Shown here in pieces: positions 1 through 11,533 of a DNA stretch of 64,000 bases. A model generated the notes under the pieces. That model did not search any database, was not told the DNA's origin, and saw only the letters and a program-made list of their open reading frames with translations. Source of the DNA: Dioscorea cayenensis subsp. rotundata (taxonomy: Eukaryota > Streptophyta > Magnoliopsida > Dioscoreales > Dioscoreaceae); assembly GCF_009730915.1 (NCBI RefSeq), contig NC_052489.1, positions 2,569,622 through 2,633,621 on the forward strand. The letters are read 5' to 3'. How positions within the stretch are numbered: position 1 is the stretch's first letter; each line of letters begins with the position of its first letter. A program made the position numbers and the translations under genes.

Positions 1-450
1 CCGTGTCTCTCGTGAGGTCTTTGATAGATACCGCCCTTCGACGCCGACCGGTTTTCTTCTTCCGAAGACCACCTGCCGCCATCGCAACTGCGACCAAGAA
101 CGAGGGCCACATCTTCGAGGTCTCGAAACTCAGCAGGCTTTCCCCGATCCTGAATTTATTGGTGCGACCATCGTACCTTTGCAAAAGAGAATCAAGAACG
201 GGGTTACCCTACGGAAAACCACCCACTTCCTCTCAAATCGCCGAGATGGCTGCAGCCACGACTCCCCATGCAAGGGCATTTTCGTCCCAAAAATTTGAAA
301 CTCACTCCGCTCACATCCGTTCATAGGGGTTTGGGGGTTTGAAAAACATAGACTTTTAAAAAGGAGGGTTTTTGGGGATTCGAAAAACTAACGTGTGTTT
401 TTTTGGCAATTTTACAAACTTAAAAGCGGGTTTTTTTGCAATTTCCACTT
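1..450. other. Unclassified, relatively GC-rich fragment at the left edge
   Basis: The first 330 bases are richer in G and C than the AT-rich sequence that follows and are open for 107 codons on the plus strand and 64 on the minus strand. I recognise no protein family in either. Bases 330-450 hold repeated phrases of a G-rich tract followed by a T-run. This pattern suggests the end of a dispersed repeat or of a gene that lies mostly outside the window. Low confidence; no coding claim is made. Confidence 0.2.
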
Positions 451-929
451 ATATATATCAATGTTCTTTTGTCTGTATATTTATTTTTATTTTTTAAATC
501 ATCAATGTTCTTGGAGTGAGTTTTTAATTAAATAATGCAATAATTGGAGAAAAATATTATAGAAAATAAAAAAGATTAAAAAAATTCATTAGTGTTTCAA
601 ATCCCATTAAAATAAGATTCGTACTCGTTGTCTAATTATTTTATAGATGCAATGTCATTAAAATACAGTGAAGGCACTTGCAAAAAGCAATCTCGATTTC
701 TTTTTATTTTAATTAAAAAACTAAAGTTGGAAACTAATTAAGTTTTGATCAAGTTTGGATTGCACATCCTTTGATAGGAAAAGTTTCCATTGCTATTATA
801 AGTAAATAAACATAACCATCTATGCAATTTAAAAGGAACAAAAAAAAAAAAATTCCATTAATGTTTGGTGATCATTCTTTCTTCTAAACTTAAAATATTA
901 ATTTAAATAATATATATATATATATATAT

Positions 930-1215
930 AGAGGTTGCATCCTCTGTCAACGTTCGCAGACACGTAATCGTGAACGTTGATATGGGCCGCTGATTTCAAT
1001 CCAACTACTGCACAATCGTTTTATGAATGCGAATACTATGCATTATTTATAAAGACGAAAGAAAAGTGGGATGTACGATGATTTTTGATCCGAACCATCC
1101 AATCAATCTCAAAGACAAGAATCGAATCAATCATGACTCATCCAACCTTATAAAAAGTACTGTACATCCTGCGGATGACTCTACGAACGTCCGCAGATGA
1201 TGTTTAGCCATATAT
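930..1215. mobile_element. MITE-like inverted repeat
   Basis: The left end reads catcctctgtcaacgttcg and the reverse complement of the right end reads catcatctgcggacgttcg, so about 25 bases at the two ends form an imperfect terminal inverted repeat around a 280-bp non-coding core. TA-rich sequence flanks both sides, so I cannot define a target duplication. Superfamily unassigned. Confidence 0.35.
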
Positions 1216-2161
1216 ATTTATATATTACTCAAAATTTATTGCTTGACTTTGTTATAGTCATATGAAATTTTATTAAATATAAATTATATTTAATTCAAAA
1301 TATAATATAACAATACATTAATTTTTTTATCAGATTTTTGACCCACCAGTTATCTAAGATGAGATATTGAGAGCATTATAAAAGAGTAAATCTCATTAAA
1401 TGATATTATTAAGTGACTGAAATTTCTACTACTTAGATCAATCCGTTGAAATAAAACATTATTTATAATTTAAATAAAAAAATAAGTTAATTTTTTTTAT
1501 GAAGTCAACTTTGTACTCAAAACTTGATTTTATTTTTAAATTGACATGATTAATCAAATTAAAATTTTATTAACTAGTTTTGAGCCTTACAAGCTGACTT
1601 CTAAAATTCAACTTTAGAAGTGATCACTAAAATAATTGATGGTGATAAATGATTCATCACATTTAATTAATTATGAGTATAAGTAGTGAGGATTAATTTT
1701 ATTTGTATAAATTTTAAATAATGTGACAAATGATTAGCACATGCAATCATACATCTTAATCAAAAAATCAAAATATAATTAGTATTAAACTAGTGATTGA
1801 TTAAAAACATAAGATGTTAACCCAAATTTGTGGCCATTGTTTGGACGGTTGAAAGATCGCTATTATTATAATCTAAATAAAACTAAATCTTTTGGGGACC
1901 ATAAGATGAACGGTCCAAATCAAAGCGACCGTTCATCGGAAAGAGGACTTGATGAGATTCAAGAGTGTTAATCTCGAGGAATCGTTCAACGGCGTCGATG
2001 GCGGGAACGCTTCCCGTGCTTCGCGCGTGCACGCAAGCTTGCAGGTATCGAGTGCCACGTGTCAGTCGCGTCAGGACAAAGAGAGGGTAGAATTGGAATT
2101 TCAGTCTCCGAAGAAGCACTCCTTCTTTAGTCTTCGCTCCTCCAAAAGTGAGAGCTTTAGC

Positions 2162-2163
<2 letters not shown>

Positions 2164-2198
<35 letters not shown>
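2164..2198 (+). repeat. GA microsatellite directly upstream of a start codon
   Basis: An uninterrupted run of GA dinucleotides runs right up to the ATG at 2199, so it lies in the 5' UTR of the DUF4057 gene. GA/CT runs are frequent in plant 5' UTRs and core promoters, where they bind GAGA-type (BPC) factors. The run is expected to be length-polymorphic. Confidence 0.85.
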
Positions 2199-2207
<9 letters not shown>

Positions 2208-4570
2208 AGGAAGCCGAACGCCTCGACGGCGGGCTTGCTGGCGTGGCCGGAGAAGGCACCGGAGGAGGTTGCGATGGAGGCGGAGGCGGTGGTGGTGGGA
2301 CGGCCACGACTGCAGGTATGAGCAATGGGGGTTTCTTTTCTATGGTTATTTTGTGGTTTTTTTTTTTTGAGATTTTGGTTTTGATTTTTTGGGATTTGGA
2401 ACATTTTAGCCGCCGGATAAGGTTGGAGCAGTGCTGTTTGGGGGGCAGGTAAGTGAGGAAGAGGCGGAGAGCTTGATGAAAAGGTTGGTGTTTTCTTTGA
2501 TTTGAGTTTTAGAGGTTTTGATTTTGTTTGGATTGAGGGGAATTGGATGAGAAATGGTTGAGATTTTCTTTTCTTGTATTTGATTCAGTGAAGAGAATGT
2601 GAAATTTTTATTTTTTCTATTTTTTTTAAGCTTTTGTTTTTTTTAGATAATTTTGGTTATTCTTATGATATTATATGAGCATTTTGTAGAATTTTGCTGG
2701 TTGTTGTATTTGATTGACTTGGATAATTCATTACCAATAAAGAAAAGAAGTGGAGTGATTTAGAGAACCAGAACTTGAGAAGCAAAAGATGCAATTTTTG
2801 GTAATATAATGAGATGTGTGTTAAGAGAACACTGGTGCAATTCTGTTGATCAGTCTTTGTCTTGATGATGGAATAGTTATATGTGATTACTTGTATTTTC
2901 TAGTCAAAAAGATGATCATGATATGTGTATTTTTGCATGTAGACCCCTATAAAATTTTCAATTACATGTGTTCTGTGAATCAAATGTGATTGCACTACTA
3001 TATGATCTTGTTTAGATTTATTGTTCAGTAATCCAATATGGCATGCATGACAAAATTTGTGGCTTTAAGTGTCTCTGATATCTAGATATTTTTTATATAT
3101 TGATTAAAATGGCTTATAGTTGTACATTGGAAAAATGAAATGATGCAAGCTATTGTTTGTTGTGCCTGTTGCTCCATGGAATTTACACACTTGCATGTGT
3201 GTCTTTATGAGGTGTTATATTGTGAAAACTTAGGTGATTAATAAACATGAGCTTATATTGATTGCTTGGTGTATGATTCATTGCCTACTTGTTCTGTTTT
3301 CCGATTTTCAGGAAGCCTTGCTCAGGTCCTAAGTTGAAAGAGATGACTGGGAGTGGTATCTTTTCAACTGAAAGTCAAGATAATGCTGCTGAATATGGGA
3401 GCCCTGGCTCACGACCTTGTCAGGTATTATTTCAAAATGAAAGGAAAATTGGATATACACTCTTTTCATTGGTTTGCAGAACTTTTGGATTTCAAAATGA
3501 TCTCATATTAATGTTAGCACAGAATGCCCGACTAATATTTTTTTTTTTTTCTCGCCTGTAAACAAACACTTTAATTTATTTATGTCTTTCAATACTACAT
3601 CAGCAATGCCTTCCTGTCTTTATATTGGATATATAGTCATAGATGATGATTCAAAGACTGATTATAATTTAATTGATTTCTGAGCTTTGCACTCAATGAA
3701 AGACGGCTGATTCTAAACAAAAATTTCTTATTGAAATTAGCAAGCAGCTGGTGTGATTAGCCAAATCTCATTCAGTGCCGATGAGAATGTTTCTCCGAAG
3801 AAGCCAACTACATTGACAGAGATGGCAAAGCAGCGCGAGCTAAGTGGTAATCTGGCTGATGACTCAGATTCTAAAATGAAGAAGCTGCTCTCTGATGCAA
3901 AGTGCAAAGAGCTTATTGGACATGACATATTCGGTCCTCCTCCAGAGATCACACCAAAGTCATTAAACAAGCATGCTTCTGTAAACATTTCCACTGTGAG
4001 TTGCACAATGGATGTAACTTCTCAAGCTTTTCATCTTTCTATATATGTATATATGTATATTTGTTTGCTGATATTGTCTTTTTCAACGAATTTTTATGGT
4101 GCATAAAATGATTAGGAAATTGCATTATTCTCTGGCTATGAACCTTTACTGTATTTCTTTTTAAACAATTCTTGGTCAATATCAGTTATTATTTCAGTAA
4201 TACAACATGCTCACTCTTCTTTTTTGTTTATCATGTTCGATATATTCTTATTAATAAACTGATTCTGAATTTTTCCCAATTTTGTATTTAGTCAGCAGGA
4301 TTTACGGGCGATGGCACATTAACAGAGGAGGAAGTAATCAAAACGTCGAAGAAAATTTACAACCAGAAGTTCCAGGACTTGTTTGGCAATAACATCTTCA
4401 AAGAAGAAGACGCACCATCGTCGGCATTGACAGATAAAACACTGAGCCCAGCAAAGCTCAAGGAGATGAGCGGGAGTGACATCTTTGCCGATGGGAAGGC
4501 AGCAACCAGGGACTATCTTGGCGGCGTTCGAAAGCCGCCCGGCGGCGGGAGCAGCCTCACACTTCTTTGA
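2199..4570 (+). CDS. DUF4057 family protein (At4g39860-like)
   Basis: Five exons join cleanly: 2199-2315, 2410-2483, 3312-3423, 3741-3995 and 4292-4570, giving about 278 residues. All introns are GT-AG. The start ATG follows a GA run. The product has the plant DUF4057 hallmarks: an N-terminal leucine-tryptophan segment (LLAWPEKAPEE), a VLFGGQ core, KPCSGPKLKEMTGSGIF, and KPTTLTEMAKQRELSG in the middle. The family is annotated in Arabidopsis as hematological/neurological-expressed-like; its biochemical role is unknown. A short motif recurs four times: LKEMTGSGIF, CKELIGHDIF, FQDLFGNNIF and LKEMSGSDIF. The protein is hydrophilic, without signal peptide or membrane segment, and probably largely disordered. 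For exon 4 a weaker donor at 3981 is also in phase; I chose 3996 because GTGAGT fits better. A poly(A) signal AATAAA is at 4770-4775. Confidence 0.88.
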
Positions 4571-7468
4571 CTTTGGCTTTGACTTATTTATGTTCTGATC
4601 CTTTGTTGTTTGTGGTTTCTAATCCATTTCTCAGAAATGCTGTTTTTATCTTACTGATCTGTGTGATGTATATGCTGTGCATTTGTGATGCAAGAGTGGT
4701 GTCATCTGATTTCATGGACTTCATACAATTTCAATAATATTCTGTATACTTTTTATTCTCTGAGCTCAAAATAAAGGGTCTCCCAACTTAGATGACATGA
4801 TCAGCTATGCCAATCTACTAGTCCAATATCCACCACGAGGGAGACTCTAATATCAAATTTTTCTATTTAGTGGCCAATGGCCGTTGCTGTTGTAATCATA
4901 TTCATGCATCTTTTATGACAATGCTTAGGTTCCGGGATAAGAATCGTGAATTAGTCAATTGGTAATTACTTATGCTTGTGATTGAGATATCTCGAGTTCA
5001 AATTTTTCATATTACAATTCATTTTCTGGGTCCCCTATGAGAGTTCAAGTTTTTTATATTACAATTCATTTTCGGGTCTCACCCTGTAGAGTTACGATGT
5101 AAAATCGGGGTGGGGTGGGGTGGGGTGGGGACACTCCGCCCCGCCCCCTAAACCATCCGTCCCGCTCCTTGATGTTCTGCCCTGCTCATAGTTACAAATA
5201 AGTAATTAAAATTCTTAAAAACATTTATAAAATAAATTTTTTTATAAAACATATAGTGAAATTAAAAAAAAATCATTTATCCCCTGCACTATATAATATT
5301 TATAATAAGTTAAATTATTAATGGGGCTAGGTGGGGCAAGGAAAAACCAAATCCGCCCTGTCCAAAATGACTCTGTTCGGGATGGATCGAATCGGAAATC
5401 ACGGGTCGGTTTAGTTTTTGTCATCCCTATGAGGAATACCTCTTGTTCTCCCATCTAAAGTTGCATAGCGAGGGAGTTTATCCATAAGAGATCAGTCAAG
5501 TCACTGTAATTCGTGCACCTTCATATTCGTTTGTCTTTTGCTTTGTTATTTGTTGATTTTGCCAATATATATATATATACACACACACACGCTTTCATAA
5601 GTAGTTGTATTTTTGTTTTTTTGAAATATTTAATTGTTATTAAATAACTGTAAATTTTATTTTTACCCAGTTATTTAGATTCTTATCCATATAGATCACA
5701 TAATTCTTCTTTAAATAGCTACAGCTAATAGCTTCTAGGTCCATATCCATCACATAATTCTTCTTTGAATATTTACAGCTTCTCTGAGAATCAAATTAGA
5801 ACACTAAATTTTCATTTTATTTTTACCCAGTTATTTAGATTCTAATCCATATCATCACATAATTCTTCTTTAAAAATCTATAACTTCCAGGTGAATCAAA
5901 TTAGAATACTCAATTTTGCAAAACCTTGCCTTCACTCCTGATGAATTATGTGGCCTTCTTTTCTACTTGTCTCTTTCTTGAATTTTTTCACTGCTTCTTA
6001 TCTACCCTATTGTTATATAAATATAAATATATATAGTTTAAGTCACCTAGAAAGTAAGCAGGTTACTATTTATTTATTAAAGATGTTTGTTTATTACCGT
6101 TGGATGATGATCCAACGGCTATTATTTATAGAGATACTGTACACAATTGTTATTTATGATCACTATACATTAATATGTAATACTATTTGACAATATTTAA
6201 TAATGTTTATGAATGAATTTTAACTGTTAGATGATAATCCAATGGCTACTGTAAAATATCCCCAAATTTAAAATCTAGGACAAATCTAGAGATGTCCCAA
6301 CATAATGAGTACTCATATATATATATATATATATATTAATTAAAAGATGTATTCTCTAGGAATGTCTCATAGTAAACGTGAGATTTGTATCTACTATTGT
6401 TAATTTATACATAGTATTAAACAATATCAAATAATACCAAATAGTAATACATACAGTAAATAACAATAATTTTATATAGTTTTTTTTTATAAATAATAAC
6501 TGTTAAATTATTATTTAATGACTATCATCAAGCATCGATAACTTTTAACACGCCTGACATTTTTCCTATATAATAAATTAATAACCAATTTCTTCTTTTT
6601 CTACTAATAAATCATGGTTTACCACATTATTTCAATTAAAATAAGTCCCATGTCTTGCGTTTATTAAAGTATGTCCCACTTTCTTCGGTGCCATATTATA
6701 TTATGCACCACCAGTCCACCTCAGCAAATCTAGGGAATGTCTTTCCACATCCCATAGAGGAACACGTGTAAATTTAATATATAAATAAATATTAATATCC
6801 TAATAAATAGGCCTTTGTTTAAAGGTGAAATTGAGAATAATCCTATCTGCAATTTATTTTTTTGAAAAAAAACTAAAATCTATCTTCTTCACTGGATATT
6901 AGATTGAATAAATATAATCACCAGAGATTAGATTTAAAATTTTCATTAAATAAAATTCATAAGATTATGTTTATATCTACAAAATATTCAAAATAAATCT
7001 CAATCCAAAATCACTCCCAATTTTTTTTCCAAAAAAAAAAAAAATTACCTTAACTGAATAACTTAAAAACTAATTTCCAATTCCCTTATCAGTTATTTAC
7101 ATATTTAGCCAAAATAAAATCCCATATTTAAATACCAAAATTAACTAGTTTTATATTTAAGAAACCTCACATTTAGTTTACATTCAAAATAAAATCAAGT
7201 TAAAAATTAACTAAATAACTAATTTAAAATTTCTTAATTAGTTATCACCCCAAAATTTCCATTTTTAAAATCCAAATCTCTCCCACAAAAAAACAAAATC
7301 TAAACAAAATCTATTAATTTTATTTTTATTTTTTTAAAAAATAAATAATTAATTAATTTTAAAAAAAAGTTATATAAATCCCTACAAACCCCGCCATGAA
7401 AGAGGCCTCGTCGATCTCTCTTCTTCGTCCCCAATTCGCAATCGATCTCGATCTCTTCTCGGAAATCG
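4571..7468. other. Intergenic region between the DUF4057 and Pumilio genes
   Basis: About 2.9 kb without a gene. It holds the 3' UTR of the DUF4057 gene (to about 4780), a SINE-like remnant (about 4930-5040), a G-rich hAT-like repeat (about 5085-5435), CA/TA microsatellites near 5565-5590 and 6319-6340, three near-copies of a cataattcttctt-type phrase at 5700-5880, and a hairpin-rich stretch at 6085-6260. From about 7000 on, the sequence is very AT-rich and leads into the Pumilio promoter. Confidence 0.5.
5085..5435. mobile_element. G-rich hAT-like MITE remnant
   Basis: The left part holds four to five tandem GGGGT units followed by CCGCCCC stretches, and the right end reads gtcggtttagtttttgtcat. 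The reverse complement of that end begins tagggatgacaaaaac, similar to a common plant hAT terminal form, and the left end (tagagttacgatgtaaaatc) matches it only partly. An exact 8-bp target duplication is not resolved. The GGGGT array could form a G-quadruplex. Confidence 0.35.
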
Positions 7469-9821
7469 TTGATGAAGAACAGCAATCCTCACCAGCGTGA
7501 GCGTGAGGCATCGGCGAGCTCTCATGCATCTTCTCTGCGATCCGGTTCCGGCCGTGGTGGCATCACCGGAGCTCGTGCTAGTGATCGCCCTTCAAGAATC
7601 CATGGCGGTGAGTACTTGCATCCCTTTGCTGATGAAGATCTTTCTAGTAGTTATCGTTCACCAAGAATCTATCAGCAAGCCGGAGGCGTTGATTCTCCGG
7701 CTATGGCGTTTATCAATCAATTATCGCCGGAGTTGCCATCAACTTCTTCGAATTCAGGATTCACGAACCCTAGCTACAATGATCTCATGAATCGATTCAG
7801 TTCTATGGATCTCCGTGCGATGCACGAACCCTCATCATCATCATCCAACCGGGGTCTAGTCCAGGAGTCCATCAATCGGAGATTCTCATATCCGAGCGAT
7901 TTCAGCAATGCTGGAGCAGGGTATCAGCCACGAAGATCGGTGCCGGAGAATTTCAATGGTTTTTACCATGCTTCTCCTTCACAGGCAAGTTATGCCAATG
8001 AATTCTCTCCACCACCATCGGATTTCTTGGTAAATGCTCGCTTTAGCTCTGATCGGAATCAAATTTCGGAAGTTCGTCGTAGGATTTTTGAATACCAGAA
8101 TCGTAACATGATGAATACTCAATCTCGTTATTCAAGATTTTATCCAGAGGAACACCCTTCGATTCAGGCGCCATTGCAGCATTCAAGCTTGGTTCTTGAT
8201 GATTTGATTGCTTTAACAGGACCAAGATCTCCAACTACACCCAATTGCCAATTGGAATTTCTCAATTTGATGGAAATTAAGGATGACATTCACTACTTGG
8301 CAAAGGATAGGAACTATAATCAGTTCTTTGTGAAAAAGCTTGAGGGCAAGAATCCACAGGATGTCAGTATTATATTTGATGGAATGTTTCATCATTTACC
8401 TGATCTTATGCTGGATTGTCATGCAAACTTAGTAGTACAGACACTAATGGAGGTGATCAATAATGAGCAGAGGACTAAATTGCTTGTTTCCCTGATCACC
8501 GATCGTACCGCCTTATTGAGAGCATCTCAGCATGTTTATGGGTATATATATATATATATATATATTGCTCAGATTTCAGTTGATATTGTATATATCTTGC
8601 ATTGCAAAAGGTTTAAGGTATTTTGTTGACATGATTTTAAATTTACTTTTTTTTGTTTTGTTTCAGGACAAAGGCTGTGCAGAAGTTGATTGAATGGCTG
8701 GACTCCAAAGAGCAGATTGATATGATGATTTTCTTTCTAAAACCTTTTTGTTTTGATTTTGTTAAAGATCCACATTCTTGTCATGTTGTGTCACAATGTT
8801 TGAAGAAATTTTCTGAAAGTAATAATCAGGTATATTTTTTCTCTCTTGATGTGGCCATGCAAATTTCAGTATGAAACTGTCCTTTATTCATTCCATTCAT
8901 GATTAAAAAAAAAAGATTAAATTAAATTTTGAGGGTTTTATTTACCTTATATTCATTCTTGCTCACTTTACTATTCTCTTGCTCTTCCATGACAGTTTAT
9001 ATTAGATGTCTTTCTCAGAAGCTGTGTCCCACTGGCAAATAATCAAAGTGGGTGTTGTGTCTTCCAAGACTGTTTACGTTACTTCACTGGGCAAAATAGG
9101 ATCAATTTGATTGAAAAAGTTACTGCCAATGGATTGGCACTTTCTCAAGATAAATATGGGTATTCATCTTACTGTTATAATAATTTTTTTTCCCTACATA
9201 AGCATTGTTTAACCTTCTTGTTTGTACAATATTGTCATCTATTGATTTCTGATATTGCCACCTTTTAGTATATAGTAGATTTACACTTGTGATTTTCTAT
9301 AACTCTGAATTTCTCAGACTCTGAACCATTTTCCTTTTGTCCTGTGACAGAAACTATGTTGTTCAAGTAGCCTTAGAGTTTGGTATTACATCAGCATCTG
9401 CTAGTCTGGCATCACAACTCACCGGACACTATGCGGATCTCTCAACCGACAAATGCAGCAGCAATGTGGTTGAAAAATGTCTCATCTTCTTCTCTCAAGA
9501 AGACCGCAATAAAATAGTTCGTGAATTGCTCCAAGTACCTCAATTTGAACAGCTATTACAACACCCTTACGCGAATTATGTCATCCAAGCAGCTCTTGTT
9601 AACACCGAGGTTCACATAGCATAACCTACCAAATTTTGCAGCAAATTGAATGTCATATATATAGAGCTGTATTATAAGTTATTCTAATTCTAACACTGTA
9701 TTGTATTTTTCAGGGTTCTATTCATGCCTCACTTGTTCAAGCCATCTTACCTCATGTTGAATCTCTGAGAACTAACCCCCACTCCAAAGGGATTGTTTCA
9801 AAACTACTGCCAAAGACATGA
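7469..9821 (+). CDS. Pumilio/PUF-family RNA-binding protein
   Basis: Five exons: 7469-8541, 8667-8829, 8996-9159, 9351-9609 and 9714-9821, about 588 residues; phases agree at every junction. Residues 1 to about 260 are a serine-, asparagine- and proline-rich low-complexity region. The C-terminal half is a PUF domain with eight recognisable repeats: DRNYNQFFVKKL, CHANLVVQTLM, VYGTKAVQKL, DPHSCHVVSQC, NQSGCCVFQDC, DKYGNYVVQVAL, DKCSSNVVEKC and HPYANYVIQAAL. In PUF proteins each repeat reads one RNA base through residues in its second helix; the SNVVEK form of repeat 7 and the NYVIQ form of repeat 8 are the classical guanine and uracil readers. The role is cytoplasmic post-transcriptional repression of mRNAs carrying a UGUA-type 3' UTR site. 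The short single-domain form resembles Arabidopsis APUM7-12 more than APUM1-6. The next codon (7472) is also ATG. Poly(A) signal at 10017-10022. Confidence 0.92.
8543..8565 (+). repeat. TA microsatellite at the Pumilio intron 1 donor
   Basis: A pure TA run starts inside the splice donor of the Pumilio gene's first intron: the exon ends tatgg at 8541 and the intron opens gtatatatat. Length changes would keep GTATAT but alter the space to the rest of the 125-bp intron. Confidence 0.85.
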
Positions 9822-10737
9822 AGCTGTTGTTGTCCTTCAAGATGTCCAATAATAGTTACTAGTTGTAGTTGTAGATCCATGTTGGTTGTTGGAAGTAGAA
9901 TAACAAGCTGGGTACCTTGCTTGCTTAGGTATTATGCCATTGGTGGTTGGTTAGAATGTTGTTATTGTTATGCTGTCTGTTAGTTTTATTGTTAATAATT
10001 TGTCAGGTTGATGGTTAATAAAGTTTCATCTCCATCTTTCTTAGCTTTTTTTAGTTTTTTTTTTTTCCATTATTTTATTTTATTTTTTCAATAAATGCAA
10101 ATAAATTACAATTTATTAAATGAGACTGAAACAATTCAACAAGAGTTACAAAATTTTTTTTTGGTTAATTTCCGTATGAGTGGTGGGTGAGTGATATAAG
10201 GTGGAATCCCTATTGCCGTAGTACTGTGTAAATACTCACATGATAAATTTTTAAGGTTTATTATGTTACTGTATCAAGTACACTACTGTACATGTTCCTT
10301 TAACACCTTCTTATAGAGTGGACTTTGTTGTCTTTGGTAAAAAAATAAAAAATAAAAATAATGTTCTCCATCTTCCATGGTTTGGAGATATTTAAGTTGA
10401 TTGGTTCCCAGCCCTTAACACTTGCAATCTTTTTTGTTTGGGCTTAAAAGGGGGTAGTGTAAAATCTCTATTGATTTATGAAACATATATATACATCTCT
10501 GTTGCTACTTATAGTCTTGTCCCCTTTCACACAACTGAAAATAGAACTTCAACTTCAATTATTGAGTTTCAAACTAAAAATATATATTTCGATTTGCCAA
10601 AATATTCATAAAAGGCCTTTTATTTAATTTAAATGAAAGACTCTTTCACTTAATTATAGATTCAATTATATGGGTTTTGTAGGAATATTTATGTGATCAT
10701 AAACTTCCAAGACAACTTTGAAATATCTTTTTATATT

Positions 10738-10765
10738 TATCTATCTATCTATCTATCTATCTATA
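10738..10765. repeat. CTAT tetranucleotide microsatellite
   Basis: About seven tandem CTAT units in an AT-rich intergenic stretch. No gene overlaps it. Confidence 0.8.
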
Positions 10766-10900
10766 TTATTTCCAAATACGAAAAGTTTAGTATAGTTAAA
10801 GTTGTTAGGCTTGAAATTAATCATTTGGCTCATGTGCAATTATCCCCTCCTTATAAAAGAAAAATAATCATATGAATTTAGTTCTATGATAAAAAGCATA

Positions 10901-11228
10901 ATTATATAAAACGGTAACACCACATCAAATTATATCCCTTTACAATTATAAATTACCCCATCAGATTGAATAAGGTTTTTAAATGATGTCAGATTATATA
11001 AATAAATTTTTTTATTATCTAAATCGGTTAATGCTAAACCAAAACCTTAAATGACAAACGGATTTGCAGTTTACTATTTAGGGTTTCGGGTTTAACAAAG
11101 TTAATAAAACAAAATAATATGGATGTCAACTTGTAATCGAGGTTATTTAATAACCCTATTTAGTTTGATGTGATAATTTATAATTGTAAGGAGATATAAT
11201 TTGACGTGGTGTCGCTGTTTTATATAAT
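10901..11228. mobile_element. MITE with roughly 75-bp terminal inverted repeats
   Basis: The left arm begins attatataaaacggtaacac and the reverse complement of the right arm begins attatataaaacagcgacac; similarity continues for about 75 bases through caaattatat and acaattataaatta on both arms. The core is about 170 bp and non-coding. I could not define a target duplication, so the superfamily is open (Mutator-like or other foldback MITE). It sits 305 bp upstream of the LNK-like start codon, within the likely promoter. Confidence 0.65.
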
Positions 11229-11533
11229 CATGCCTCGTTTTATAAAATATTTAGTAATGCAACTTGGGATACGAATCTTTTGGTATATTTGTAATTTCTC
11301 TATCAATACAAGATATTTATTTAAAAAACTCTATTTATTTGTTTTAAATTTCAGTTGGAGTGTCCGGAAACTCTTGTTTCTTGGGATCTTTCATTCTTCG
11401 CGCTCAGGTTGGGAGCTTTTTTCTTTTTCGTTTTTCTTTGGTTTTCTAGTCTTTTGATTTGTTTCGTTTATGCATTTATCTATTTTCTGCAGGAAGTTGT
11501 GATTATTTTGAAGAATTTGTGAAGTTGGATTCA

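Larger units (their letters stand above)
451..2198. other. AT-rich intergenic region upstream of the DUF4057 gene
   Basis: Mostly AT-rich sequence with short T and A runs and a TA microsatellite at about 910-930. A MITE-like inverted repeat occupies about 930-1215 and is listed separately. The last 250 bases, from about 1900, become GC-richer and should hold the promoter and 5' UTR of the DUF4057 gene, ending in a GA microsatellite. Confidence 0.4.
9822..11533. other. Intergenic region between the Pumilio and LNK-like genes
   Basis: Contains the Pumilio 3' UTR to about 10030, a CTAT tetranucleotide microsatellite at 10738-10765, an AAATATCT (CCA1-type) octamer at 10721-10728, a 330-bp MITE at 10901-11228, and then the probable promoter and 5' UTR of the LNK-like gene. 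A second AAATATCT octamer, on the minus strand, is at 11311-11318. Confidence 0.5.

Noticed and set aside
1883-2404. 173-codon minus-strand frame over the DUF4057 first exon
   Set aside because: It reads through the GA microsatellite as a serine-leucine repeat and is antisense to a well-supported exon.
4930-5040. tRNA-like A and B box pattern (tagtcaattgg, then gagttcaaat)
   Set aside because: Both boxes are imperfect and no cloverleaf can be folded, so at most it is a SINE remnant; not reported as a tRNA gene.
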